Shown here in pieces: positions 35,801 through 46,900 of a stretch of 64,000 nt of DNA (position 1 is its first letter; the number at the start of each line of letters is the position of its first letter). The position numbers and the translations under genes were made by a program. The DNA lies in assembly GCF_036320965.1 (NCBI RefSeq), contig NC_092235.1:26759476-26823475 (forward strand), given 5' to 3'. This DNA is from Panulirus ornatus (taxonomy: Eukaryota > Arthropoda > Malacostraca > Decapoda > Palinuridae). The notes below the pieces were generated by a model. That model did no database searches and was not told where the DNA came from. It saw nothing but the letters and a program-made list of their open reading frames with translations.

Positions 35801-37870
35801 ACATTTGAATCCTGGTTGCGGCAGTCAGTCCACAGTCAATCCAGCTATTCATCCGCCCCTAGGGGTTGGTTGATAAAATGGGTACCTGGCTCAGGCTAGG
35901 GTATATATATAGCATTAATGGGATGGCCTTGATTAGGGCCTCAGCTGTCTCATCTACCAGAAAAAAAAAAAGCCCCTCAATTGTCTACAATTGTGATATG
36001 TTTTGAGACAAAGTTGAGCTTCCTGTGAAATTGTACTCAAAACATCGTCATTTCGATTATTTCATTTCTGTTAACAGTAAGTTGAGATGTATTAATACTT
36101 GAAATGGAGTTTGATTAGGAAAAACATCAGTTGTGTGTATTCTCAACATCCTGATTCTATACCAATGTTAGCTTGGCAATCTTGATTTTTTTTTTTAGTG
36201 TTCCACCAGAAAACATTTGAATTTGTCCTTGTTTAGCTCTAAACAGGCAGACATTTGGGTTGAAGTCATTAGCATTTGCTCTCACAGATCTTTTTATTCT
36301 GAATCTTTTATATATGTACAGCTTGTTGTAATACCACTTATCTGTTTATCTGGACCTTCAGGATTGATAGTGGAACATTGCACTTATATCACAGTGCATT
36401 GTATCATAACTTTAATCTCAGTGCAGCCACTACAGTTCTTTGATGGCAAATTGATTATGCAAAAATTTCACTTAATGATTGAGAATTGCTTTACGTTCAT
36501 GTTCACTGGAGTGATTGCCATGCTGAAAAAAAGAGTCTTCAGGAGACCATATTGCTCTAACCACAGGACATTCTTGGATATAGGTATGTATGTTGTTTAA
36601 TTTGTTTATGGATGGGGTTGTTAGGGAGGTGGATGCAAGAGTTTTGGAGACAGGGGCAAGTATGCAGTCTGTTGTGGATGAGAGAGCTTTGGAAGTGAGT
36701 CAGTTGTTCGTTGATGATACAGCGCTGGTGGCTGATTCGGATAGGGAACTGCAGAAGCTGGTGACTGAGTTTGGTAAAGTGTGTGAAAGAAGAAAGCTGA
36801 GAGTAAATGTGAATAAGGGCAAGGTTATTAGGTACAGTAAGGTTGAGGGACAAGTCAGTTGGGAGGTAAGTTTCAATGGAGAAAAACTGGAAGAAGTGAA
36901 GTATTTTAGATATCTAGGAGTGAATTTGCCAGCGGATGGAACCATGGAAGCAGAAGTGAGTCACAGGGTGGGGGAGGGGGTGAAAGTTCTAGGAGCATTG
37001 AAAAATGTGGAAGGTGAGAACATTATCTTGGAAAGCAAAAATGGGTGTGTTTGAAGGAGTAGTGGTTCCAACAATGTTATATGGTTGCGAGGCGTGGGCT
37101 ATAGATAGAGTTGTGCGGAGGAGGGTGGATGTGTTGGAAATGAGATGTTTGAGGACAATATGTGGTGTGAGGTGGTTTGATCAAGTAAGTAATGAAAGGG
37201 TAAAAGAGATGTGTGGTAATAAAAAGAGTGTGGTTGAGAGAGCAGAAGAGGGTGTTTTGAAATGGTTTGGTCACATGGAGAGAATGAGTGAGGAAAGATT
37301 GACAAAGAGGATATATGTGTCAGAGGTGGAGGGAACGAGGAGAAGTGGGAGACCAAATTGGAGGTGGAAAGAGGGAGTGAAAAAGATTTTGAGTGATCGG
37401 GGCCTGAACATGCAGGAGGGTGAAAGGCATGCAAGGAATAGAGTGAATTGGAACAATATGGTATGCTGGGGTCGACGTGCTGTCAGAGGATTGAATCAGG
37501 GCATTTGAAGCATCTGGGGTAAACCATAGAAAGTTTTGTGGGGCCTGGATGTGGAAAGGGAGCTGTAGTTTCAGTGCATTATACATGACAGCTAGAGAGT
37601 GAGTTTGAAAGAATGTGGCCTTCGCTATCTTTTCCTAGCACTACCTTGCGTGCATATATATATATATATCTTTGAACAGCTAGAAAGAGTATATCTGATT
37701 GTAGAAAGTACTGATTGTATATCATATAGAGAGGAAATATTTTGATTGTTTTATGCAGTATAGTATGTTTTTTCTTACAGGTTCGTGATGAGTACCGAAC
37801 AGACTATGACAGTGGGCGAGGAGGTTATGGGAAGATTGTCCAACAAAAGATCCTACCTAAGATACCATAG
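29852..37870 (+). CDS. NCBP2: Nuclear cap-binding protein subunit 2 (CBP20), four coding exons
   Basis: Coding exons are 29852-29899, 32467-32660, 34017-34143 and 37781-37870. All introns are GT-AG, phases fit (0, 2, 0), and the total is 459 nt, or 152 residues plus TAG (human CBP20 has about 156). The protein binds the m7G cap of nuclear pol II transcripts together with CBP80 and serves splicing, export and 3'-end processing. It is one RRM: RNP2 LYVGNLS (32-38) and RNP1 [10 protein letters not shown] (69-78), then [17 protein letters not shown] and a Gly/Arg-rich tail with GRGGYGK. The cap-stacking tyrosines are present as Tyr10 (in [12 protein letters not shown]) and Tyr33. Exon 1 encodes only [16 protein letters not shown] and is too short for ORF scans. 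The start is the only ATG that joins in frame, and the resulting N-terminus is like the insect protein. The introns are full of retrotransposon relics, but the coding sequence is intact. Confidence 0.97.
29900..32466 (+). other. NCBP2 intron 1
   Basis: This 2.57-kb AT-rich intron has no retrotransposon copy or other gene that I can recognise. Confidence 0.7.
33115..33870 (+). mobile_element. Highly decayed RTE-like LINE relic in NCBP2 intron 2
   Basis: Pieces of the LINE appear in order but in several frames: GAACATCAGGTTGGGGAGAA, a GGATTTTATGGATCAGGAGA block (the YVAFMDLEK site), CAACAAGGGTGTGTTATGTC (RQGCVMSP) and TTTATGGATGATACATCCCT (the FADD site with Phe-Met-Asp-Asp). There are many indels and stops. 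It is in the same orientation as the host gene and is clearly older than the copies on the left. Confidence 0.75.
34320..35364 (+). mobile_element. Second, distinct non-LTR retrotransposon relic (Jockey/CR1-like RT)
   Basis: This lies in NCBP2 intron 3. A degraded DVPQGSVL (RT block, normally VPQGSVLSP) at about 34353-34376 is followed by decayed sequence. Open pieces then give [53 protein letters not shown] and FWNSLPSLD. This order (PQGSVLSP, then W..NLVKFN..KTQ, then LGVTLS-like, then W.H...) is that of Jockey/CR1-group RT C-termini and differs from the RTE-like family elsewhere in the window. Frameshifts occur near 34820 and 35130. Confidence 0.75.
35738..35971 (+). mobile_element. tRNA-derived SINE in NCBP2 intron 3
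   Basis: The head looks like a tRNA: TAGCGGTTAGC (A-box-like, about 35744-35754) and CATTTGAATCCTGG (B-box-like, about 35802-35815). The body follows (GTCAGTCCACAGTCAATCCA, AAATGGGTACCTGGCTCAGG, GGGATGGCCTTGATTAGGGC), then a tail of about 11 A at 35961-35971. A decayed relative is at 54132-54275. Confidence 0.75.
36590..37665 (+). mobile_element. RTE-like LINE copy, older subfamily, in NCBP2 intron 3
   Basis: The copy starts inside the RT domain at [13 protein letters not shown]. The FADD block is damaged: LLFADD has become LFVDD by a three-base loss. A frameshift near 37010 splits the frame into 36590-37054 and 37005-37508. The C-terminal arm [15 protein letters not shown] is intact. The 3' UTR contains the block GGGCCTGGATGTGGAAAGGG and ends TAGCACTACCTTGCGTGC(AT)n. 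It is in sense with NCBP2. Confidence 0.88.
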
Positions 37871-38434
37871 AAGAATCATATTTTGAATCCCTTTAAGTGG
37901 AGGATGTACAAGGCAATAGGCAGAATGACTTATTTCTAGAAACAAAGTTGGCTAAACAAATTTGCATATCTGATGGAAAAATCTTCCTAGTATTGATATG
38001 GATCATATGACTTGCAGCATCAACACTTTTGGGCCACTGTATACATAATGTTGTACAGTACTCGTCATTTATTTTCCTTTTGTCTGTGACCTGTATGTCT
38101 ACTCCTGTACATGAATTTGCTCAAACACAGATAATTTGAGAGAATGCATTTTAACTGGAATATTTGGGTGATAGTTCTTACTGTCAAGAAACAGGGGATG
38201 TAAATTCAACTCCTGATTATTTGCATATGATAGACTTGTATTACATTTTGTTTAATGTGATTTTTCCCATAATAACTGCAAAAGGGGATGAATGAATGAC
38301 AGAAAGAGTACCAATTTGATAATTTACAATTTTGATAAGACATTATCATGGAACTCATATAATCCTACTTTTTGGTAATTTACAATTTTGATTAGGCATT
38401 ATCACGGAACTCATATTTTGCTACTTAAGTGCTG

Positions 38435-38440
38435 AATAAA
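38435..38440 (+). promoter_or_regulatory. Candidate polyadenylation signal for NCBP2
   Basis: AATAAA lies 565 nt after the NCBP2 stop codon. Another AATAAA occurs near 38600, so the site used is uncertain. Confidence 0.4.
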
Positions 38441-39241
38441 GCATAAATTATAGCATATGTGTATTATCTTTGAATACAAATTCAGCTTTTTCACCAACAT
38501 GAAAAAGAAACGTAGTTTTTATGACAAAGACCATGTATTAAGAGATTTTACAATTGGAAAATGTGTCGGAATGGAAAAGAGTAAGGTGTAACTATCAAAT
38601 AAAGAATGCAGTGTGTCATAGATCATTCTTTAAAGCATGACTGTCAAATGAAATGTGTAATATTGTCATAAATAATTCTGTCTTGACTAAATATGCCCTC
38701 ATGACTAATTGTAAGTATCTTCATCTTCATAATTTATTATCTCAGTCCACCTTGATTGTCTTATGCACTGTCATATATTCAGTTTGTCATTTTCTGCTAA
38801 GTGAAAATTAGTTTACATTGGTAAGATGCTATTTTTAAAGTGGCTATGCAAAATCACTTTTCTACTTTATTATTAATGTTTTTTGTGGAATGTAATTGAT
38901 CCATTTCCCCATCAATGTGTCATTAGATTTAATATATGAAGACATTTTATCATGAGAAGATTTGATATCCTTCAATTATTTTTTAAAATCATTATATCAT
39001 TTTGAATAATAAAGCAAAGGTAAATCTGAGCAAAAGTAATGTACAGAGGTAATGTTAAGGAAATTGGTATGTATTAGAACGAACAGGAAATGAAGGCACT
39101 ACAGTACAATGGTAGTGAGTTCATTCATTTCTTTCATACTTTACCATTTCTTGCTTCAACACTGTAGCACCAGGAACAGATGGAGCCACAGAGGAAAGTT
39201 TCTTGCGTGACTTTTTCCTATATTCCTTTTTTTCCGTACAT
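38441..39241. other. No recognisable feature
   Basis: This is AT-rich intergenic sequence without a recognisable gene or mobile element. Confidence 0.55.
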
Positions 39242-39458
39242 ATAAAGATTTCCCGCGTTAGCATGATAGCGTTAAGAACAGAGGCCTAAGCGTCAGAGGG
39301 AATATCCTCACTTGGCCCCCTTCTCTGTTCCTTCTTTTGGAAAATTAAAAATGGGATGGGAGGATTTCCAGAACCTCCTGCTCCCTCCCGATTTAGTCAC
39401 CTTATACGTCACGCAGGGAATGCGTGGGAAGTATTCTTTGTCCCATATCCCTATTCCT
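39242..39458 (-). mobile_element. SINE with LINE-like 3' end, diverged (copy 6)
   Basis: TTTCCCGCGTTAGCATGATA, TATCCTCACTTGGCCCCCTT, GAGGATTTCCAGAACC and ACGCAGGGAATGCGTGGGAA occur in order with moderate divergence. The sense strand is minus. Confidence 0.8.
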
Positions 39459-39586
39459 TATTGTGGAAGGTAAACAAAACAGTAGGGGAGAATTTCCATC
39501 CCCTGCTCCTTGCCCTCATAGTTGCCTTTCACAATGTGCTGTAGGTTCATGGGTAGTATTCTTTCTCTTCTCTCCACAGGGAAAAT
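39459..39586 (-). mobile_element. SINE fragment, old (copy 7)
   Basis: This is the 5' half only, adjoining copy 6. AGTAGGGGAGAATTTCCATC, CCCTGCTCCTTGCCCTCATA and GTAGTATTCTTTCTCT match the family with many changes. Confidence 0.6.
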
Positions 39587-40645
39587 GTTTGTAGTGATAG
39601 TGAAGGGAATTTACAGAAATAAAACTTGGCTCTGAAGTATGGGATGTTAAATTCAGTGTTACATATCTGTGTGGAAATTCAGATGTTTCATGTTCCTCAT
39701 GTGGTAAATCATGGGAACTTTTATACGTAGATACTGCACTGCAGTAGAAAGTAAGGGCATTTAAGGGCTTGCCCTTCTTACTTTGATGGTTCTTTTCTTT
39801 GGCTTAATACTGTAACTGCATTCACAGAGCAGGAGCAGTGATGGGTTGCCATATATTCACAGGCTTTACTGTGTCCTTCAAACATTGCTGTTTTTTCCAT
39901 TATTCTGTTATTTATTTCATTGCATCTTTTCAGGCAAATGATTACTGCATCACCTTTATTCTTTTTACATTTGCTTTTTCAGTGCAAGCAGATAGAGCCT
40001 GTTAGTACATCCAAAGTTAATCTAATATTGGAATTCTTAAAGTTCCATGAACTTTGTGCAGGTACCACCTTGCTGTGACAGTAGTAAATGGTATAGTTAC
40101 ATGATACAGATATATGATTTATTAAACCAGAAAACTTGTGTACATAATTAAATGAAATGTACAAATCTGTTGAATAATGAAAAAAATATTATGGTGGTTA
40201 AAAGGACATTTAGACCAATTTACAGTAGCTAGTGGAGGGTTAGAGTTTTACATGCATTTGGCTGTTCATGGGTAGCACGCAAATTCCTCCTTACCTCATA
40301 TTGTTGAAATTTTAACAAATACTAACATTATTTGTTAGATATACATGTGTGGTACTATTATTTTAGCCTTATATAACTAAATTTCTCTTCCAGGAGTGAA
40401 GCTAATGATATAAAAGCCCAGACAAATTTCTTGAAAATGTTACTCTTAGGTTTGCTGAAGTATATAGTTTTTTAATCCACAACAAAGGTTGATATATTAC
40501 AATCTTAAAGGGATTATTTGGATGATGTCATGATTGGGTCAGCCAAAGTTATGGATGGGGTTGGAAACAGCTTGTCAGGATTCTTAAGGAAGATGAAGAA
40601 TGTTATTTTTGCCTAACTTGTCTATCCTCACGGGTTTGATTTTCT
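39587..40645. other. No recognisable feature
   Basis: This is AT-rich intergenic sequence; I see nothing to annotate. Confidence 0.55.
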
Positions 40646-40878
40646 TTTCTTTCAAACTATTCGCCATTTCCCGCGTTAGCGAGGTAGCGTTAAGAACAGA
40701 GGACTGGGCCTTGGAGGGAATATCCTCACCTGGCCCCCTTCTCTGTTCCTTGTTTTGGAAAATTAAAAAAAAAACGAGAGGGGAAGATTTCCAGCCCCCC
40801 GCTCCCTCCCCTTTTAGTCGCCTTCTACGACACGCAGGGAATACGTGGGAAGTATTCTTTCTCCCCTATCCCCAGGGT
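40646..40878 (-). mobile_element. SINE with LINE-like 3' end, near-consensus (copy 8)
   Basis: This is a full-length, little-diverged copy with sense strand minus. Its 3' end lies against CTTTC without a (TA)n tract, which shows that the microsatellite is not obligatory. Confidence 0.88.
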
Positions 40879-43842
40879 TTGATTTTAAATAAGGAAAAAA
40901 GGATATACCTCGAACAGTTTTCATCGTAGGATTATGAAATATATCTTCAATACAGGATGAAAGTAAAATTCACTCCCATATAATTCTGCTTGTACTTTAT
41001 GATGTAAAAACATGTTTTGCAAGTTCACTTTTAGAAACTAAGGTATTTTTTTTTGCCTTTAAACTTAAGTTGATGTGGTATGAAATATGATAAGCCATTA
41101 TGGGTCACTTCTGTTATTTTGATATAATATCTTTTAATGTGAAATATCAGTTATTTCTTTCAATAACTGCTTGTAGGTTGCATTCACAAAGAATCAACTA
41201 AAAGATAAATGGTTTTTCCATTTAATAAAAGATATTCTGGTAATAGATATAATCTGTAAAGAAAGATATTAGAGCTTTTCCTCTGAAGCTATCATAGGTT
41301 ATGGCTTGTAAGACATATCCAGAATCAAAATGATAAATTGCTGATGATGGTGTAAAATGTATTTGTATTAACTATCTTAGGGACAATTTTGAGCCATTAA
41401 GTTCTTGACAAGCAGCATTCATTTTTTCTTTTTTTAAGAAAGTTGCAAGATGAAATACACAACAGTATTTATACACAGTGTTGTAATTAACATGCACTGA
41501 ATGAAAATTTAGCTCGTTTTGGACATCAGTATAAGCCTTTAGATTCATAAAAGACCTATGTATGTGCTTAATCTCTAGATGATATTAAGAAGAAAAGAAA
41601 TCAGCGCAATCATGACTACAAGTTCAAGAGATAAAGGAGAAAAAGTAGTAGAATGCATAGAGTTTGAACAGTATTGGTAACTGACAGTAGAGTAATTGGA
41701 GTATTAAATGTTAAATAGGTGTGAGAAGATTGAATTTCAAAAGAGCATTGATCCTGTAACTACACTAAAGAGGATAGTGAATGATACGTAAAGACTAGAA
41801 AGACTCAAAAAGGTTTAGTGTTGTAGCAAAACATCTTGCTAGTGTAATAGAGTTAATCATCATTCAAGTTACACTGGGATCCCAATTATAGTAATGCAGA
41901 TGTACAGATTCTTTTACAAAATGTGATATTAAATAAGTCACAAAGAGGATTTATTTATTTCATTTATTTTTTATATAGGTAAAATACCTTGTGGTAGAGT
42001 ATTGAATTTTTATACAGGTAAAATACCTAGTGGCAGAGGGAAGCATGTGTAAAATTCAAAGTAAATATATGCAATTGTAATTATGAATGGGCCCAATGAA
42101 TACTGCTATTCATATTAGGCACCAAAGTTCATTGCCAGTAACATTAAAAATAAATTTCTCCTTATGAAATATATATATATTTACAGATATTTGTTCAAAA
42201 AACACTAATTTAAAAGCAGTGGAAAAAAATCAAAGTGCCTTAAGTAGGCAAATTTCACATTTCAAATACTCATCTTTTTTATAATGACTCTTTGAAAGTC
42301 AACTTTACGTAAGAATATTCTGCATAAACCACTGTACACGTAAGCATGAAGCAGAACCAACTTGAAGTTATAGTATAGGAAAAACACATCATTGACCTAG
42401 CCAATGGAGGGTTCTTGGTAAAAGAGAAAATACCCCAAAATGTCTGTAGTCTATGGTAATAGATATTGTTATAATACAGAATGCTGAAAAATAGTTTTAA
42501 CCAAAATGTGACTATTTATTTAAGCAACAGCATTTCACTTGAATGAGACTATATATGTTTGATTACACTTCAGAAAACCTGTATTTGTAAGATGTCTTTA
42601 AGATTAGCCCAAAGTTTAAGTGGTCTGAAATTTGCCGAAACATCATTTGTACCATACTAATTTAAGGGGAACGAGAAGTGTTATTTACTAGTTCAAAGAA
42701 CATTTTGTCGCTATATCTGAAGAAAATAATTTTTTGATTAAGGGGTAGGGTAAAGTTTCTACATTACAGTTTATTGTCTTACTGTAACATTTTGCCAGTG
42801 GATGGACATATACTCAGCTAACAAACGGATTGGATGCTAAAGATCTCATTCAGCTAAAAGGGTTGTAGAATGGGGAAAGACAAAAGACGAGACTTCCATA
42901 GCTGCTCTCCATGGAAGGAGGCAGCAAAACAATCAACTTTCACATGGCTGGACTCCATACAAAAGATAAGAGAAGCAGCTGATAGGCTTTGGTATAGTGT
43001 ACCCTTGTGTCTTACAACGTCTGGCATAATAATCATGCTAAAGATATTAACAAATAACCTTAACATCATATACACATAATTAGACAATCTGATGGTCAGT
43101 TCCCAAAATACATTGAGTAAATGAGATCCAAAACATAAAAGCTATTGTGTATATTGTTGAATGATAAACGTTGCTTTAATGTATCATTAGCTTCATACAA
43201 AAACTAGTTTTATTATATCATTAGAACAATACAAGAACTAGTTTTAGTAACTAATTATGCTTGTAGACATGGAAGGCATTTTGCAGTTCAAGCTCCAATC
43301 ATTCTGAACATGAGTTCTTGGCTTGTATCAGTTAAAATTCAAGGCCATCAAATATGAAGTAAAATGTAGACATTCAAAAATATACCTGTTATCACCTTGA
43401 ATACATTTATGGTACTGACAATTAATCATTTAGAACCAAAAATACATAAAACTATATGACATTGACAGAAGCAGTTATGAACCTTTAGCACAGATTTATT
43501 GTCTTATTTTGACTCAGATACAAGCCTTATGAGTGGTGTATCCTTTTCATAGTAATATGTTAGGTTACATGATTTGCCATTAATCTTTTTGGACCAAAAA
43601 CCTTAATTCCAAACATTACCACAAGAACAAAATTAATTACTTAATGTTTACAGACATGGCTATGTTTAGTTTTGCATTTTTGCTCTTTAAGAAGGCAGTT
43701 ATTTCAGACAAATTATAAAGATGAACAACCAAATGTCACTACTTCAGGCACATACCTAAGAATCAAATAGTCTGTCATACTTGATTTTAGAAGTGCCATA
43801 TGGCACTCTAGTATGTTTTCTGGAACCCAGATCATGTCATCA
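40879..43842. other. Intergenic DNA with no recognisable gene
   Basis: This is AT-rich sequence. A small pair of opposed frames at 42854-43087 has no domain I recognise. The right end is 3' flank of the receptor gene. Confidence 0.5.
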
Positions 43843-43848
43843 TTTATT
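43843..43848 (-). promoter_or_regulatory. Candidate polyadenylation signal for the Cys-loop receptor gene
   Basis: AATAAA on the minus strand lies about 108 nt past the stop codon at 43956. A second one lies at 43495-43500. Confidence 0.4.
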
Positions 43849-43955
43849 ACTTAATGCAAGAGAGGTTGTACTTATTGTTGCAAGCTAAGCATTGTTAAGT
43901 TCACTCATCAATTATCATGAACTTCAGAATCCTTTGAACCTTGGAGATTTAAGGT

Positions 43956-46900
43956 CTAAACAGTAACACTCCGTAGAACCATATAGTCCACCAAAAAGGC
44001 AACTGTGAAGAGCAGCAAGAGGAGAAAATTGACCACTCTCCTGACGTGTAATGATGTGTGGCCATCGTCATCCATCTCAGCAAGGCTAGGCTGTGTGGAC
44101 ACTCCCTCCCTTTCCTCCACTATCTCTGCTTCCAAATGGTTGTATGTTTGCTGGAGGACAAGGAATCATTAAACTGGATACATGATATATAAGAAGGGTA
44201 CCTTTGGATATCATGTGAAGGAGGTGTGATAAATAGTATTAGTAATATTATACATAATCACCCCCAGGAATCTGAAATGTGTGCATTCTGTGTTGGCTGA
44301 TTGCCTAAGCGCATCTATCGTCTTGCACTCATTTTAACCACCCATTGATCTACAAGGTTAAGTCGGTTCATTAGATGCCAACTTTGATTATTAATGTTCA
44401 ATACTGAATTTGTGGTTTTGAATTAATGATGCTGTGAAGCTATAAGGCCTCAAGGGTATCATGCAAAGCCTGAAATCTGGCACCATGACCCTCCAAAATC
44501 TATGAGGTAACAGATTGATGATTCTCATTTGCAAGACTATATTGGGCTACACGTGTGAGTGTACTGATGATTCTCTGAGTCAAATTCTGACCCCCTAAAT
44601 AGCTTTCCATATTTTGAACACTGACACCACAGTTATCTTAAATGATTATGCACGATGACCAAACACATGAAAGATGTCCCAATGAAACCTAGGAGAAAAC
44701 ATCACCATTATGAAGGGAGATCTGCACCAGGATGACCAAACATAACCCAGTCAGAACTAATGTGGCTCAAACTTCCCAATGGAATAACCTAAAAGGAACT
44801 AGAAAGGATTTACCTGATTGACAACATTCCTCAGGACAGGTGTGGCACTGACGACACCCACTAGCTTCTTGCTGAAGGTGTTGGTGGAGGAGGAGCAATA
44901 TGGGCCACAAGAGGTTAGGAAGATGGTGGCCAACAAGGAGATAGTGGTCAAAATCAAAGTCCCTGCATAATACCGCACTAGGGGAGAAAATTTATGTAAT
45001 CATGAAATTGTAACTCTTTTGACAATGTTACAAAGGACAACACATGCTGCATGAAAATAGATTTTCTTTAGTTTAAAATTTTTCTCCTGTGTAATGGATA
45101 GCTTCAAAAAATTAGAATCTGAAGCTTGAAGTTTAAAGGTAAGCTTTTGAGAAAATCAGTAACGTGGTAAATACATGATCTATATAATAATGTTGGTAAT
45201 TTTGTAAGTGTTGAGAAAGTTACATGTCCAGAAAGATGATCTAAACCCTAACCTCGGTCAGTGGGGAGTAGCACTGATGCCCTTTGCAACATAGGTTACA
45301 GGCAAATGGTGCGAGGAAGTATGATAAAAGATTAGAATATATGAAGATGAGGGTGTTGTGAAGATAACCTTTTGTCTGACAACCCAAATGACCCAAGCTC
45401 GGTTTGTAAGTCCTTTGGCAAAGATGAAATATATATATACACACACAAACCTGTTACTTTTGTACCTAAATAGATCAAACATTATAAATTATTATTTTGG
45501 GAGTTGAAATTTAAGGAATTATATTTCTTGACTCACCTACTAGAGGTATGGGTCCGCCATTTGCTGGAAGGGAAGCAAAGAGCATGAAGTAGCAGCCGAT
45601 GAGGACTCCCATGGCAAAGAGGTGCATTATCAGGCGACTGAAGAAACTGTCAAGGGGCAGAGCGTAGGAAGCCAACACCACCATCAGGATGGCTGGTAGA
45701 TTGAGCAAAAATAAAAAAAAATTCTAAAGCTAATGTCGTAACAGGTACAACAAGAAAGACAACTGTATCATGTTCATGAAAAATATTACCATGGTATGAT
45801 TTTTCATGAGGAATGGGAAAAATCCAAGGTGTCAGAATGACCAGGAGAGGACAGTTACCAACAGTACACCAAGTGTAAAAATAATACTGACAGTATGGCA
45901 GCAAGCACTTATTCAAAGGCAGCCTTATACTTTTCCCAGCTCCTCACTTTGTCAGCTGTATGCATCACCTAGTCCCTTACCATGCCAACTTCACTTTACC
46001 TAGTTCCTCACCATGCCAGCAATACACCTTACCTTGTTCTTTATCTAGCCACCCCAATATTTGATCCAGTTCCTCTCTGCCAACCCTATATTTCACCTAG
46101 TTTGTCACCTTGTCACTCTGCACCTCACCTAATGTAGAATGTGTGATGTAGATTGCATGAGCCCTAGCCTGTCGCTTGACAATGAAAGTGAAGTTGATCT
46201 CGACGTAAGGATCGTGATCCTCAAGGCTCGTCACTGTCCTGGTTGCCGCCACCTTGACTAACTCCCATTGGCTGTTCTCCTCGAAGTTATCCATCATTAC
46301 CTGCAGATGAACTTACTGTGACACATATACATAGCTCTGCTGGCAGCAGACTGTGGTGATGATCAAGAGAGCAAGGGTGGTGAGGTTTAGCTCACTCAAG
46401 GAAGTTTATTCTTTTGTGAAGGCACACTGGGGCTCTGAGGAACATAGGTTCGGGTCTTCCTGTGAGTCCACGGGGAAAATGAAACATGAGCGGACTCATA
46501 GGAATATCTTGATCACACGCAAAGTTGTGATCGTTTCCAACATAGGTTAGGGTATGTTGTGAAAAGTTAATACTGACACAGGGACTTAGCAAATCAAGAG
46601 GGCTGGGATGAATTACATATAGTTGCGCTTATATATAGACAAATATATTGCTGTTAGGAAACACAGAGGGATCTACTGCTGTGCTGACACACATGACTAT
46701 AATGATAAATGAGACGACACATGATTACATTGAAACTGGGTGTTCTAAGGTGAAAACATGATCTTTTGATGCACAGGAAGCTATACTGAAGTGCTAGTTG
46801 GCTCTGCTGAGTTGCACTCGACTTTCCTTGCTAACAATAGACATATGCTGACATACAGGGCTGCATGGACACAGAATGGACTTTGCTAACTCGCGAATGT

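Noticed and set aside
35741..35820. tRNA gene
   Set aside because: The A and B box regions are there, but the cloverleaf is not intact and a SINE body and A-tail follow.
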